Below, one piece after another: positions 57,359-64,000 of a DNA stretch of 64,000 nucleotides. The first letter of the stretch is position 1, and each line of letters begins with the position of its first letter. The translations under genes and the position numbers were made by a program. The stretch is from assembly GCF_041434935.1 (NCBI RefSeq), contig NZ_CP107964.1, positions 3,224,001-3,288,000 of the forward strand, written 5' to 3'. Origin of the DNA: Kitasatospora sp. NBC_00374 (GTDB lineage Bacteria > Actinomycetota > Actinomycetes > Streptomycetales > Streptomycetaceae). Under the pieces are notes generated by a model. It made no database searches. It was not told the origin of the DNA and worked only from the letters and a program-made list of their open reading frames with translations.

Positions 57359-59645
57359 CTCGGAGCTCAGAGCCCTCTCCACGACCGGCCCGCGGGTACT
57401 GGCGTTCCGACGCCACCTGCGGGCCGAAGTCATCGCGGGCGAGGGTGCGTACTTGATCTCCGAGCGGGGCACCACCCGCCTGCGCGGCGCGCACGTGGAG
57501 GCGGTCGCGCCGCTGCTGGACGGCACCAGGGACCTGCCCTCGCTGCTCCGGGAGGCCGGGGACCGCGTCTCGGCCGCGGAGATCGGCGAGCTGCTCGGCT
57601 CGCTGTCCGCGGCCGGGCTGGTCAGCTACCGCCCCGCCGACCAGAGCGGACGGGACCCCCGGGCCGAGGCCTTCTGGGAGCTGGCCGGCCTCGACGGCAG
57701 CAGCTCCTCCGCCCGGGTCACCGCCGCCCAGGTCCGGATCCTCGCCGTCGGCCGGGACGACGAGGCCAGTGTCCGCCCGGCCTTCGAGGCCGCCGGCCTG
57801 CGCTGCGTCACGTCCGACTCGCCGGACGCCGCAGAGCTGACCGTGGTGGTGTGCGACGACTATCTCGCCCCGGTGCTGCGCCGGATCGACCTCGCCCAGC
57901 GGGCCGCCGGCCGGCCCTGGCTGATCGCCAAGCCCACCGGCTCGGTGGTGTGGTCCGGCCCGGTCCTCTCGGCCGACGAGGGCGCCTGCTGGCAGTGCCT
58001 GGCGCACCGCCTGCGGGCGAACCGGGTGCACGAACTCACCGTCCAGCACGCCCTGGGCCTGTCCGAGCCACCGCTCGGCCCGGAGGCCTCGCTCGGCGCC
58101 ACCCGCGCCCTCGGCCTCCAGCTCGCCGCCCTGCAGGCCGCCAAGTGGCTCGCCGGACAGCCCCGTTCGGAGCGGCCGGAGATCCACACCCTGGACACCC
58201 TGAGCCTGCGGGCCGGCCGGCACACGGTGGTCCGCCGCCCGCAGTGCCCCACCTGCGGCACCCCGGCGGCCGGGGCGGCCCGGATGCTGGAGCCGGTCGT
58301 GCTGCGCCCGGCCCGGCGCGATCCGCCGGCCGGCCACGGCCGTGGCCGGCGGCCCCCGACGGCGCAGCAGGTGCTGGACCGCTACGGCCACCTGGTGAGC
58401 CCGATCTGCGGGGTCGTCCAGGAGATCACCCGGGCGCAGGCCCCGGCGCCGCTGCACTCCTTCACCGCCCGCACCTGCACCGCGCCGGAGGGCCGGGCCC
58501 CGCTGCGAAGGGAGAGCGGCGGCAAGGGCGCCACCGAACTCGACGCCCGGGTCAGCGCCCTGTGCGAGGCGCTGGAGCGCGAGTCCGGCCGGCTGCACGG
58601 GGACGAGCCGCGGATCCGGGACACCCTGCGCGGGCTCGGCGAGGCCGCACTGCCTCCCAACAGCTGCCAGCTGTACCACGAGCGGCAGTACCGCGACCGC
58701 GCCCAGTGGAACATCGCGCACGGCAGCTACCAGAGGATCTGCGAACCGCTGGACGAGCGCACCCCGCTCGACTGGACGCCGGTCTGGTCGCTCACCGGCG
58801 GCCGGCAGCGGCTGCTGCCGACGGCGATGCTGTTCTACGGCTCGCACCAGCCCGGCGACGACGCCCGGTACGCCCGGGCCGACTCCAACGGCTGCGCCGC
58901 CGGGGGCACCCTGGAGGACGCCGTCCTGCGGGGCTTCCTGGAGCTGGTCGAACGGGACGCCGTCGCCCTGTGGTGGTACAACCGGACCCGCCAGCCGGCC
59001 GTGGACCTGTCGGCGCTGGGCGACCCGTGGATCGACGAGGTGGCCCGATTGCACCGCGGGCAGGGCCGCGAACTGTGGGCCCTCGACCTCACCGCGGATC
59101 TCGGCGTCCCGGTGGTGGCCGTGCTCTCCCGCAGGCGTCAGGGGCCCACCGAGGACATCCTGTTCGGCTTCGGCGCCCACTTCGCCTTCCCGGAGGCCGT
59201 CCGCCGCGCCGTCGCCGAGGTCAACCAGCTGCTCCCGGCGGTGGCCCCGGCCGGCCCGGGCGGCCCGCCGCGCTACTCGCTCCAGGATCCGGCGGCCCTG
59301 CACTGGTGGCGGACGGCGACCGTCGACCGCCACCCGTACCTGCTCCCCGACCCCGAGCAGCGGGCCGTCCGTCCGTCGGACCGCCCGTCGCCGGCCGGCA
59401 CCGGGACGCGCTCCGACGTGGAGACCGCCGGTGAGCTGGTGCGCCGGCACGGCATGGAACTGCTGGTGCTCGACCAGACCAGGGCGGACATCGGGCTCCC
59501 GGTGGTCCGGGTGATCGTGCCCGGCCTGCGGCACTTCTGGGCCCGCTTCGCCCCCGGCCGCCTGTACGACGTGCCGGTGCGACTCGGCCGGCTCGACGAG
59601 CCGACCCCGTACGAGCGGCTCAACCCCGTCCCGCTGTTCGTGTGA
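57348..59645 (+). CDS. Fused E1-like/YcaO cyclodehydratase
   Basis: A 765-aa fusion of the leader-binding E1-like partner (about 1-330) and the YcaO cyclodehydratase (about 370-765). Zinc cysteines appear as CWQC and CPTC. The YcaO ATP site includes ALCEALERESGR and NGCAAGGTLEDAVLRGFLELVERDA. The C-terminus is proline-rich, NPVPLFV, as in azoline-forming YcaO enzymes where this tail reaches the active site. It would use ATP to cyclise Cys, Ser or Thr of the precursor. The GTG start lies inside the precursor gene. Confidence 0.9.
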   Translation: MSSDSELRALSTTGPRVLAFRRHLRAEVIAGEGAYLISERGTTRLRGAHVEAVAPLLDGTRDLPSLLREAGDRVSAAEIGELLGSLSAAGLVSYRPADQSGRDPRAEAFWELAGLDGSSSSARVTAAQVRILAVGRDDEASVRPAFEAAGLRCVTSDSPDAAELTVVVCDDYLAPVLRRIDLAQRAAGRPWLIAKPTGSVVWSGPVLSADEGACWQCLAHRLRANRVHELTVQHALGLSEPPLGPEASLGATRALGLQLAALQAAKWLAGQPRSERPEIHTLDTLSLRAGRHTVVRRPQCPTCGTPAAGAARMLEPVVLRPARRDPPAGHGRGRRPPTAQQVLDRYGHLVSPICGVVQEITRAQAPAPLHSFTARTCTAPEGRAPLRRESGGKGATELDARVSALCEALERESGRLHGDEPRIRDTLRGLGEAALPPNSCQLYHERQYRDRAQWNIAHGSYQRICEPLDERTPLDWTPVWSLTGGRQRLLPTAMLFYGSHQPGDDARYARADSNGCAAGGTLEDAVLRGFLELVERDAVALWWYNRTRQPAVDLSALGDPWIDEVARLHRGQGRELWALDLTADLGVPVVAVLSRRRQGPTEDILFGFGAHFAFPEAVRRAVAEVNQLLPAVAPAGPGGPPRYSLQDPAALHWWRTATVDRHPYLLPDPEQRAVRPSDRPSPAGTGTRSDVETAGELVRRHGMELLVLDQTRADIGLPVVRVIVPGLRHFWARFAPGRLYDVPVRLGRLDEPTPYERLNPVPLFV

Positions 59646-59715
59646 GACTCAAGTGGTGCTCGACCGGCGTCCCCGATAGTGGGCCATTCGCACACTGCCT
59701 ACCCTGGAGAGCGCC

Positions 59716-61215
59716 ATGGACGCAGCGGCCGGAGGATCGACGCCGGAGCTCCAGCGCCTCTGGTCGCTCCGCGAGGACGTCGACGTCGAGTTCGAGGGGC
59801 CGGACGGGGACGCCCTGCTGCGCAACCGCTGGTCCACCGTGCGGCTGGCCCGGCCCGACCGGGCCGGCCGCGAGGCCCTGCGCAGGATGACCTTCGGGCC
59901 GATCTCGCTGGGCAACGTGCTGGACGGGGCGGAGAGCGGCGCCCGGGCCAGGCTCGACGAACTGCTGGGCATGATCCCGCACCTGACGATCCGTTCGGTC
60001 GGGCTGACCGACAGCGAGCTGCCGCTCCTGTCGGTCGTCCCGATGTCCCCGCAGGCCGTCCTGGAGCCGGTCGGGCTGGGCCCGGACCAGCCGGTCCGGC
60101 TCTCCCGGTTCGCCGTCCTGTCCGGTGCCGGGCGCGGCCTGACCCTGGAGTCGCCGCTCTCGCTGTTCCGGGTGGTCACGCACCGCCCCACCGCGGCCGC
60201 CCTGCTCGGCGCCCTCGGGTGGAGCACCACCCTGGCCGAGCTGGACTCGCTGCTCCCGTTCCCGTCCGCCGCTGTCCGCGAGGCGGTCGGGCACCTGCTC
60301 GCCGCCGGCCTCGCGGTCGCCGCCGGGCGGACGGCGGACGGCGGCGCGGCGTTCGCCGAGGACGCCGACCCGGTGCTGTCCACCTGGTCACCGGTGGATC
60401 TGCTGTTCCACACCCGCAGCACGGCCGGCCGGCACGACAACGACTTCGGGGCGACCTACGCCCACGCGGACCGGCTGAGCCCCGAACCGGCCGTCCGCAC
60501 CGCGCCGGACGGTCCCCGCTTCCCGCTGCCGCTGCCCCCGCCGGCCGGCCCGGACGACCCGCCGTTCGCCGCCGTGCTGGAGCGGGCGGCGGCGGCCGTC
60601 GACTGCGCGGACACCGCCGACCGGCTGACCGTGGACCACCTCGGCGTGCTGCTGTACCGCGCGGCCCGCGTCCGCGCGGTCGCCGAGGACCCCTCGGGCC
60701 CACCCGGGTACGAGGTCAGCGAGCGCCCGTACACCAGCTTCGGCCGCACCCATCCGCTGGAGCTCTACGTCTCGGTGAAGCGGTGCCACGGCCTGCCGGC
60801 CGGGGTGTTCCACTACGACCCCGAACAGCACCGGCTCACCCTGCTCAACGAGGACCGCGGGATCCTGGACGCCGTCCTGACCTGCAGCCGGGTCGCGGCC
60901 GGTCTGCCCGGCCCGCCGCCGCTGGTGATCACGCTCACCGCCCGGTTCGCCCGGACGGCCTGGAAGTTCAGCGGACAGAGCTACGCCCTGGTGCTGCGCG
61001 ACACCGGGGCCGCCCTGCAGACCCTCGAACTGACGGCGTCGGCGATGGGCCTGGCGGCCGTACCGCTGGGCGCCACCGACATCGCGGCGGGGGCCCGTGT
61101 CAGCGGCGCCGACTGGCGGGCCGAGTCCCCGGTGGGGCAGTTGGTGCTCGGCCCGGCCGCGGCCCTCCCGGACGGGCCGCCAAGTCCGTACCATCCCTGG
61201 AACCATGGTGTCTGA
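59716..61215 (+). CDS. SagB-type flavin azoline dehydrogenase
   Basis: A 499-aa protein. The C-terminal half (about 255-490) is a nitroreductase/SagB domain: RPYTSFGRTHPLELYVSVKRCHGLPAGVFHYDPEQHRL, RFARTAWKFSGQSYALVLRDTGAALQTLEL and GAVPLG-like AAVPLGATD. These FMN enzymes oxidise azolines to azoles. The N-terminal 250 residues are a less conserved helical/winged-helix region common in long SagB proteins. It lies 70 bp downstream of the cyclodehydratase in the same direction. Confidence 0.88.
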   Translation: MDAAAGGSTPELQRLWSLREDVDVEFEGPDGDALLRNRWSTVRLARPDRAGREALRRMTFGPISLGNVLDGAESGARARLDELLGMIPHLTIRSVGLTDSELPLLSVVPMSPQAVLEPVGLGPDQPVRLSRFAVLSGAGRGLTLESPLSLFRVVTHRPTAAALLGALGWSTTLAELDSLLPFPSAAVREAVGHLLAAGLAVAAGRTADGGAAFAEDADPVLSTWSPVDLLFHTRSTAGRHDNDFGATYAHADRLSPEPAVRTAPDGPRFPLPLPPPAGPDDPPFAAVLERAAAAVDCADTADRLTVDHLGVLLYRAARVRAVAEDPSGPPGYEVSERPYTSFGRTHPLELYVSVKRCHGLPAGVFHYDPEQHRLTLLNEDRGILDAVLTCSRVAAGLPGPPPLVITLTARFARTAWKFSGQSYALVLRDTGAALQTLELTASAMGLAAVPLGATDIAAGARVSGADWRAESPVGQLVLGPAAALPDGPPSPYHPWNHGV

Positions 61216-61273
61216 CCGTCGATCACCCCGTACGCTCGGTCCTCGGATGTGTCTGATCGGAGGATCCGGACCA

Positions 61274-62479
61274 GTGGCGAGAGACGAAACGGCCGGCGAC
61301 GAGGGCCTGCGGCACGAGCCCGCACCGGTGTTCGCGCTCGGCATCCTCTATGCGGCGCTGCTCGCCTACCTGGTGCAGGTCTCGGTCAACCTGATCGCGA
61401 TCCGGCCGGGCAGTCCCGGCCTGCTGCTGGGCATCGCCGCCTTCGTGGTGATCTGCGGCTGCCAGCTGGTCCACTGCCTGCCGCAGGCCAAGCTGGTCCG
61501 GCGAAGATTCGGCCGGCTGACCCTGGCCGTCCAGACGCTGCTGACCTACCTGCCCATCCTGCTCTTCGGGGCGATCTGGGGAGCCGCCGGAGGGTTCCTG
61601 GCCGCTTCCGGGCTGATGCTGCTGGAGGGCGCCTGGGCCTGGATCTGGTACGGCGGCGTCGTGCTCTCCATGACCGGTGTCGCCGTGCTCTACGATGCCA
61701 GACCGCAGGACGTGGTGTACGTCGCGATCTCCACCCTGCTGAGCGGACTGATGATGTACGGCCTGAGCCGACTGGTCCAGCTGGTGGTCGAACTCCACCG
61801 GGCGCGCGGCCAGCTGGCCCGGCTCGCGGTCGCCCAGGAACGGCTGCGGTTCGCCCGCGACCTGCACGACCTGCTCGGCTACAGCCTCTCCGCGATCACC
61901 CTCAAGAGCGAGGTGGCGATCCGCCTGGTGCACAGCCATCCGGCCCGGGCCGCCGAGGAGCTGACCTCCGTCCTGAGCATCTCGCGCCAGGCCCTCGCCG
62001 ACGTCCGGGCGGTGGCCCGGGGCTACCGCGACATGTCGCTGGCCGGCGAGGCCGAGTCGGCCCGCGGCATGCTGGAGGCCGCCGACATCGCGGTCGAGAC
62101 CCGGATCGAGACCTCCGAACTGCCCGGCGTGGTGGACACCACGCTGGCCACCGTGCTGCGCGAGGCGGTGACCAACATGCTCCGCCACAGCAAGGTCGAG
62201 CACTGCCGCATCGAGGTCGGCGAACAGGGCCCGGACATCCGGCTGCGGATCGTCAACGACGGCGTGCCCGAGCGCCGGCGTGCGGCCGCCAGGGGCGTCG
62301 GCCAGCTGCCCGGCGCCCGGACCTCCTGGGAGGAGGGCGGCAGCGGGCTGGGCAACCTGGAGACCCGGCTGGCCGCGATCGGCGGCAGCCTGGCCGCGGG
62401 CATCCAGCCGGACGGCACCTTCCAGGTGGTCGCCCTGGTGCCGCTGGCCCAGCAGACCGACCTGCGCAGCGTCTCCTGA
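61274..62479 (+). CDS. DesK-type membrane histidine kinase
   Basis: A 401-aa sensor kinase with about five transmembrane segments in residues 20-165. A coiled linker (ELHRARGQLARLAVAQERLRFARDL) leads to a HisKA_3 phosphoacceptor H198 in DLHDLLGYSLSAITLK. The HATPase domain has LREAVTNMLRHSKVEHC (N box) and GGSGLGNLETRLAAIGGSL (G box). GTG start after GGAGG. It follows the SagB gene by 58 bp. The likely partner, a NarL-type regulator, is convergent rather than downstream in the same operon. Confidence 0.92.
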   Translation: MARDETAGDEGLRHEPAPVFALGILYAALLAYLVQVSVNLIAIRPGSPGLLLGIAAFVVICGCQLVHCLPQAKLVRRRFGRLTLAVQTLLTYLPILLFGAIWGAAGGFLAASGLMLLEGAWAWIWYGGVVLSMTGVAVLYDARPQDVVYVAISTLLSGLMMYGLSRLVQLVVELHRARGQLARLAVAQERLRFARDLHDLLGYSLSAITLKSEVAIRLVHSHPARAAEELTSVLSISRQALADVRAVARGYRDMSLAGEAESARGMLEAADIAVETRIETSELPGVVDTTLATVLREAVTNMLRHSKVEHCRIEVGEQGPDIRLRIVNDGVPERRRAAARGVGQLPGARTSWEEGGSGLGNLETRLAAIGGSLAAGIQPDGTFQVVALVPLAQQTDLRSVS

Positions 62480-62522
62480 GCGCCCGCGGGCCCGCCCGCA
62501 GGCCGCCCCGCCGCCCGGCCGG

Positions 62523-63131
62523 TCAGCTCAGCCAGCCCGCCTCGTCCGCCTTGCGGATCGCGTCCACCCGGTTGCGGGCGTTCAGCTTGGTGACGACGTT
62601 GGTCAGGTAGTTGCGCACGGTGCCCGCCGACAGGAAGAGTCCGGCGGCGATCTCCACCACCTCGGCGCCCTGGGCGGCCATCCGCAGCACCTGCACCTCG
62701 CGGTTGGTCAGCGGGCAGTCGGCCGAGTCCCAGGCCGCCATGGCGAGTTGGGGGTCGATCACCCGGTCCCCGGCGGCGATCTTGCGGATCGCCCTGGCCA
62801 GCTCCTCCGGCGGCGCGTCCTTGAGGATGAACCCGGAGACCTTCGCGGCCATCGCCCGCCGGAGCGTCCCGGGCCGGCCCAGGCTGGTCAGGATCAGCGC
62901 CCGGCAGGACGGCAGTTGGTCCCGCAGCAGACCCGCCGCCGTCAGGCCGTCCACCCCGGGCAGGTCGATGTCGAGCACCGCGATGTCCGGCCGGTGCGCG
63001 AGCGCCTGCGGCAGGATCTGGTCACCGTGGTCCACCTCGGAGACCACCTCGATGTCCGGCTCCATCCCCAGCAGCGCCACCAGCGCGCCCCGGACCATGT
63101 TCATGTCCTCGGCAAGCAGTATCCGAATCAC
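62523..63131 (-). CDS. NarL/FixJ-family response regulator
   Basis: A 202-aa two-domain regulator. The receiver has acidic residues in LLAEDMNMVRGAL, phosphoacceptor D54 in AVLDIDLPGVDG and the switch Lys in FILKDAPPEEL. The C-terminal LuxR-type HTH is LTNREVQVLRMAAQGAEVVEIAAGLFLSAGTVRNYLTNVVTKL. It is typical of DesR-like partners of the upstream kinase. The GTG start has only a weak Shine-Dalgarno. It ends 43 bp from the kinase stop, tail to tail. Confidence 0.92.
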   Translation of the reverse strand: MIRILLAEDMNMVRGALVALLGMEPDIEVVSEVDHGDQILPQALAHRPDIAVLDIDLPGVDGLTAAGLLRDQLPSCRALILTSLGRPGTLRRAMAAKVSGFILKDAPPEELARAIRKIAAGDRVIDPQLAMAAWDSADCPLTNREVQVLRMAAQGAEVVEIAAGLFLSAGTVRNYLTNVVTKLNARNRVDAIRKADEAGWLS

Positions 63132-63265
63132 TTGGCCCCGGTCCCCCGTCCGCGCACCGGCTCGCAGACGTCTGCCTCGACGCCGGTACCGCTTCGAATC
63201 GGTCTGGCTTCGTGACCGCCAGAGGTGCGATTCTAGCCAGGAGATCGCGGCATGCAACCTTACGA

Positions 63266-64000
63266 TCACACTCCGGAGGCTAAGGCCCGTTCCGGGCCGA
63301 TGAGCGCGTCGACGAGGCCGTCGTCGAGCATCGTCCGGGCCGCGATGTCCGCGGTCTCGTCGAAACCGGCGTCGAACAGGGCGACGCTCACCGTGTAACC
63401 GGTGACCGCCCAGGTCCCGAAGCTCCACTCGCCCCCGGTCCCGGGTGAGCCGTCCGGCCGCAGCACCTGGACCCGCTCCGCGCCGGTCGCGAAGCCGAAC
63501 TCGGTGAAGCGGAACCGCAGTCCCTGTCCGATCGCCTTGCTGTACGCCTCCTTGAGGGTCCACAGCCGCACCAGCGCCGGGTTGCGCCGCCCCGGCTCCA
63601 GCAGTTCGAGCTGCGCGGCCTCGTACGGCGTGCAGATCTGCCGCTCCGCACCGGTGCCGAGCAGGGTGCGGTCCGCCACCTCGGCGTCCACCCCGATCCA
63701 GCCGCACCGGGTCAGCCCCACCACCAGCAGGTCCTCGGTGTGGCTGAGGCTGATGTCGACCTGGTCGCAGCCCCTCAGGTACGGCCGGCCGCCGAGCTTG
63801 TACGCCAGGTCGACCGTCTCCGGGGGTGCCTGCAGCGCCGCGCCGGCCGCCGTCTTCAGCAGCAGCCGCGAAGCCAGGAAGCGCTCCCTGACCTGCTCGT
63901 GGGACATCGCCTGGTACCTGGCCCAGTCCCGGCCGAGCACGGCACGGTCGCCGGGGTACTCCCCGCCCGGCCCGTCGGCGGGCGGCCGCTCCCGCGGCAC
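63266..64000 (-). CDS. Sfp-type 4'-phosphopantetheinyl transferase (5' end may lie outside)
   Basis: At least 244 aa visible. The family motifs are GGRPYLRGCDQVDISLSHTEDLLVVGL, WIGVDAEVADR (the D-x-E metal site) and LVRLWTLKEAYSKAIGQGLRFRF (WxxKEAxxK). It transfers the phosphopantetheine arm from CoA to carrier proteins and could prime the four carrier domains of this cluster. The frame is open to the window edge, where a GTG codon lies at the last base triplet, so the true start may be here or beyond. Start choice is not possible. Confidence 0.9.
   Translation of the reverse strand: MPRERPPADGPGGEYPGDRAVLGRDWARYQAMSHEQVRERFLASRLLLKTAAGAALQAPPETVDLAYKLGGRPYLRGCDQVDISLSHTEDLLVVGLTRCGWIGVDAEVADRTLLGTGAERQICTPYEAAQLELLEPGRRNPALVRLWTLKEAYSKAIGQGLRFRFTEFGFATGAERVQVLRPDGSPGTGGEWSFGTWAVTGYTVSVALFDAGFDETADIAARTMLDDGLVDALIGPERALASGV

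Overview
The window is high-GC actinobacterial DNA of Streptomyces/Kitasatospora type. Pointers are an adpA gene carrying an in-frame TTA (bldA) codon directly upstream of orn, a DasR-type operator in front of a GH18 chitinase, SARP regulators, and GTG/TTG starts with GGAG-type ribosome binding sites. Nothing here identifies the species.

Positions 1-26.5 kb look like ordinary chromosome: a truncated gene at the left edge, adpA-orn-tRNA-His, a PaaI-like thioesterase, a spermidine-synthase-like protein, a TPR regulator, a histidine phosphatase, a coupled three-gene nuclease/unknown/helicase operon, two glycoside hydrolases (GH42, GH63-like), two identical tRNA-Lys genes flanking pgi and a Na+/H+ antiporter, a VOC protein and a secreted chitinase.

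Positions 26.6-55.6 kb (probably to about 57 kb) form a biosynthetic gene cluster whose parts match the valanimycin-type (vlm) logic for azoxy compounds. A rightward operon encodes an ACP, a fully reducing KS-AT-DH-ER-KR-ACP polyketide synthase, an acyl ligase, a thioesterase with a Cys nucleophile and a SnoaL-like protein. A long leftward operon (53.2 to 41.0 kb) encodes an aldehyde dehydrogenase/acyl reductase, an acyl-CoA-dehydrogenase-fold flavoprotein (VlmH-like), a class III aminotransferase, an SRPBCC protein, a small membrane protein (VlmO candidate), a flavin reductase (VlmR-like), a diiron protein (VlmB-like), KAS III, ACP, KAS II, an APC permease and a second-type seryl-tRNA synthetase (VlmL-like). 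A DUF2156 seryl-transferase candidate (VlmA-like) is divergent. The inferred scheme is acyl chain to aldehyde to amine to hydroxylamine, then seryl transfer from seryl-tRNA, N-N bond formation and oxidation to an alkyl-azoxy-serine product.

The most unusual element is a minus-strand tRNA-Ser-like gene at 53324-53418, between the aldehyde dehydrogenase and VlmA-like genes. Its acceptor stem, D arm, long variable arm, T arm and G73 are intact. The anticodon arm is replaced by a 9-bp hairpin closed by a CUCG tetraloop, so it has no anticodon loop. It has its own SARP-type promoter (three GTCAG heptamers at 11-bp spacing, 8 bp before a -10-like hexamer) and its own 16-bp hairpin terminator. The same SARP box precedes both large biosynthetic operons. 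I read it as a decoding-incompetent tRNA kept as a seryl carrier for the pathway.

Positions 55.3-64 kb hold an extra ACP, an orphan acyl-CoA carboxylase epsilon subunit, a second SARP, and a TOMM-type set (93-aa precursor-like protein, fused E1/YcaO cyclodehydratase, SagB-type oxidase), followed by a DesK-type kinase, a convergent NarL-type regulator and a Sfp-type phosphopantetheinyl transferase cut by the right edge. Whether the TOMM set belongs to the azoxy cluster or is a neighbour is open.
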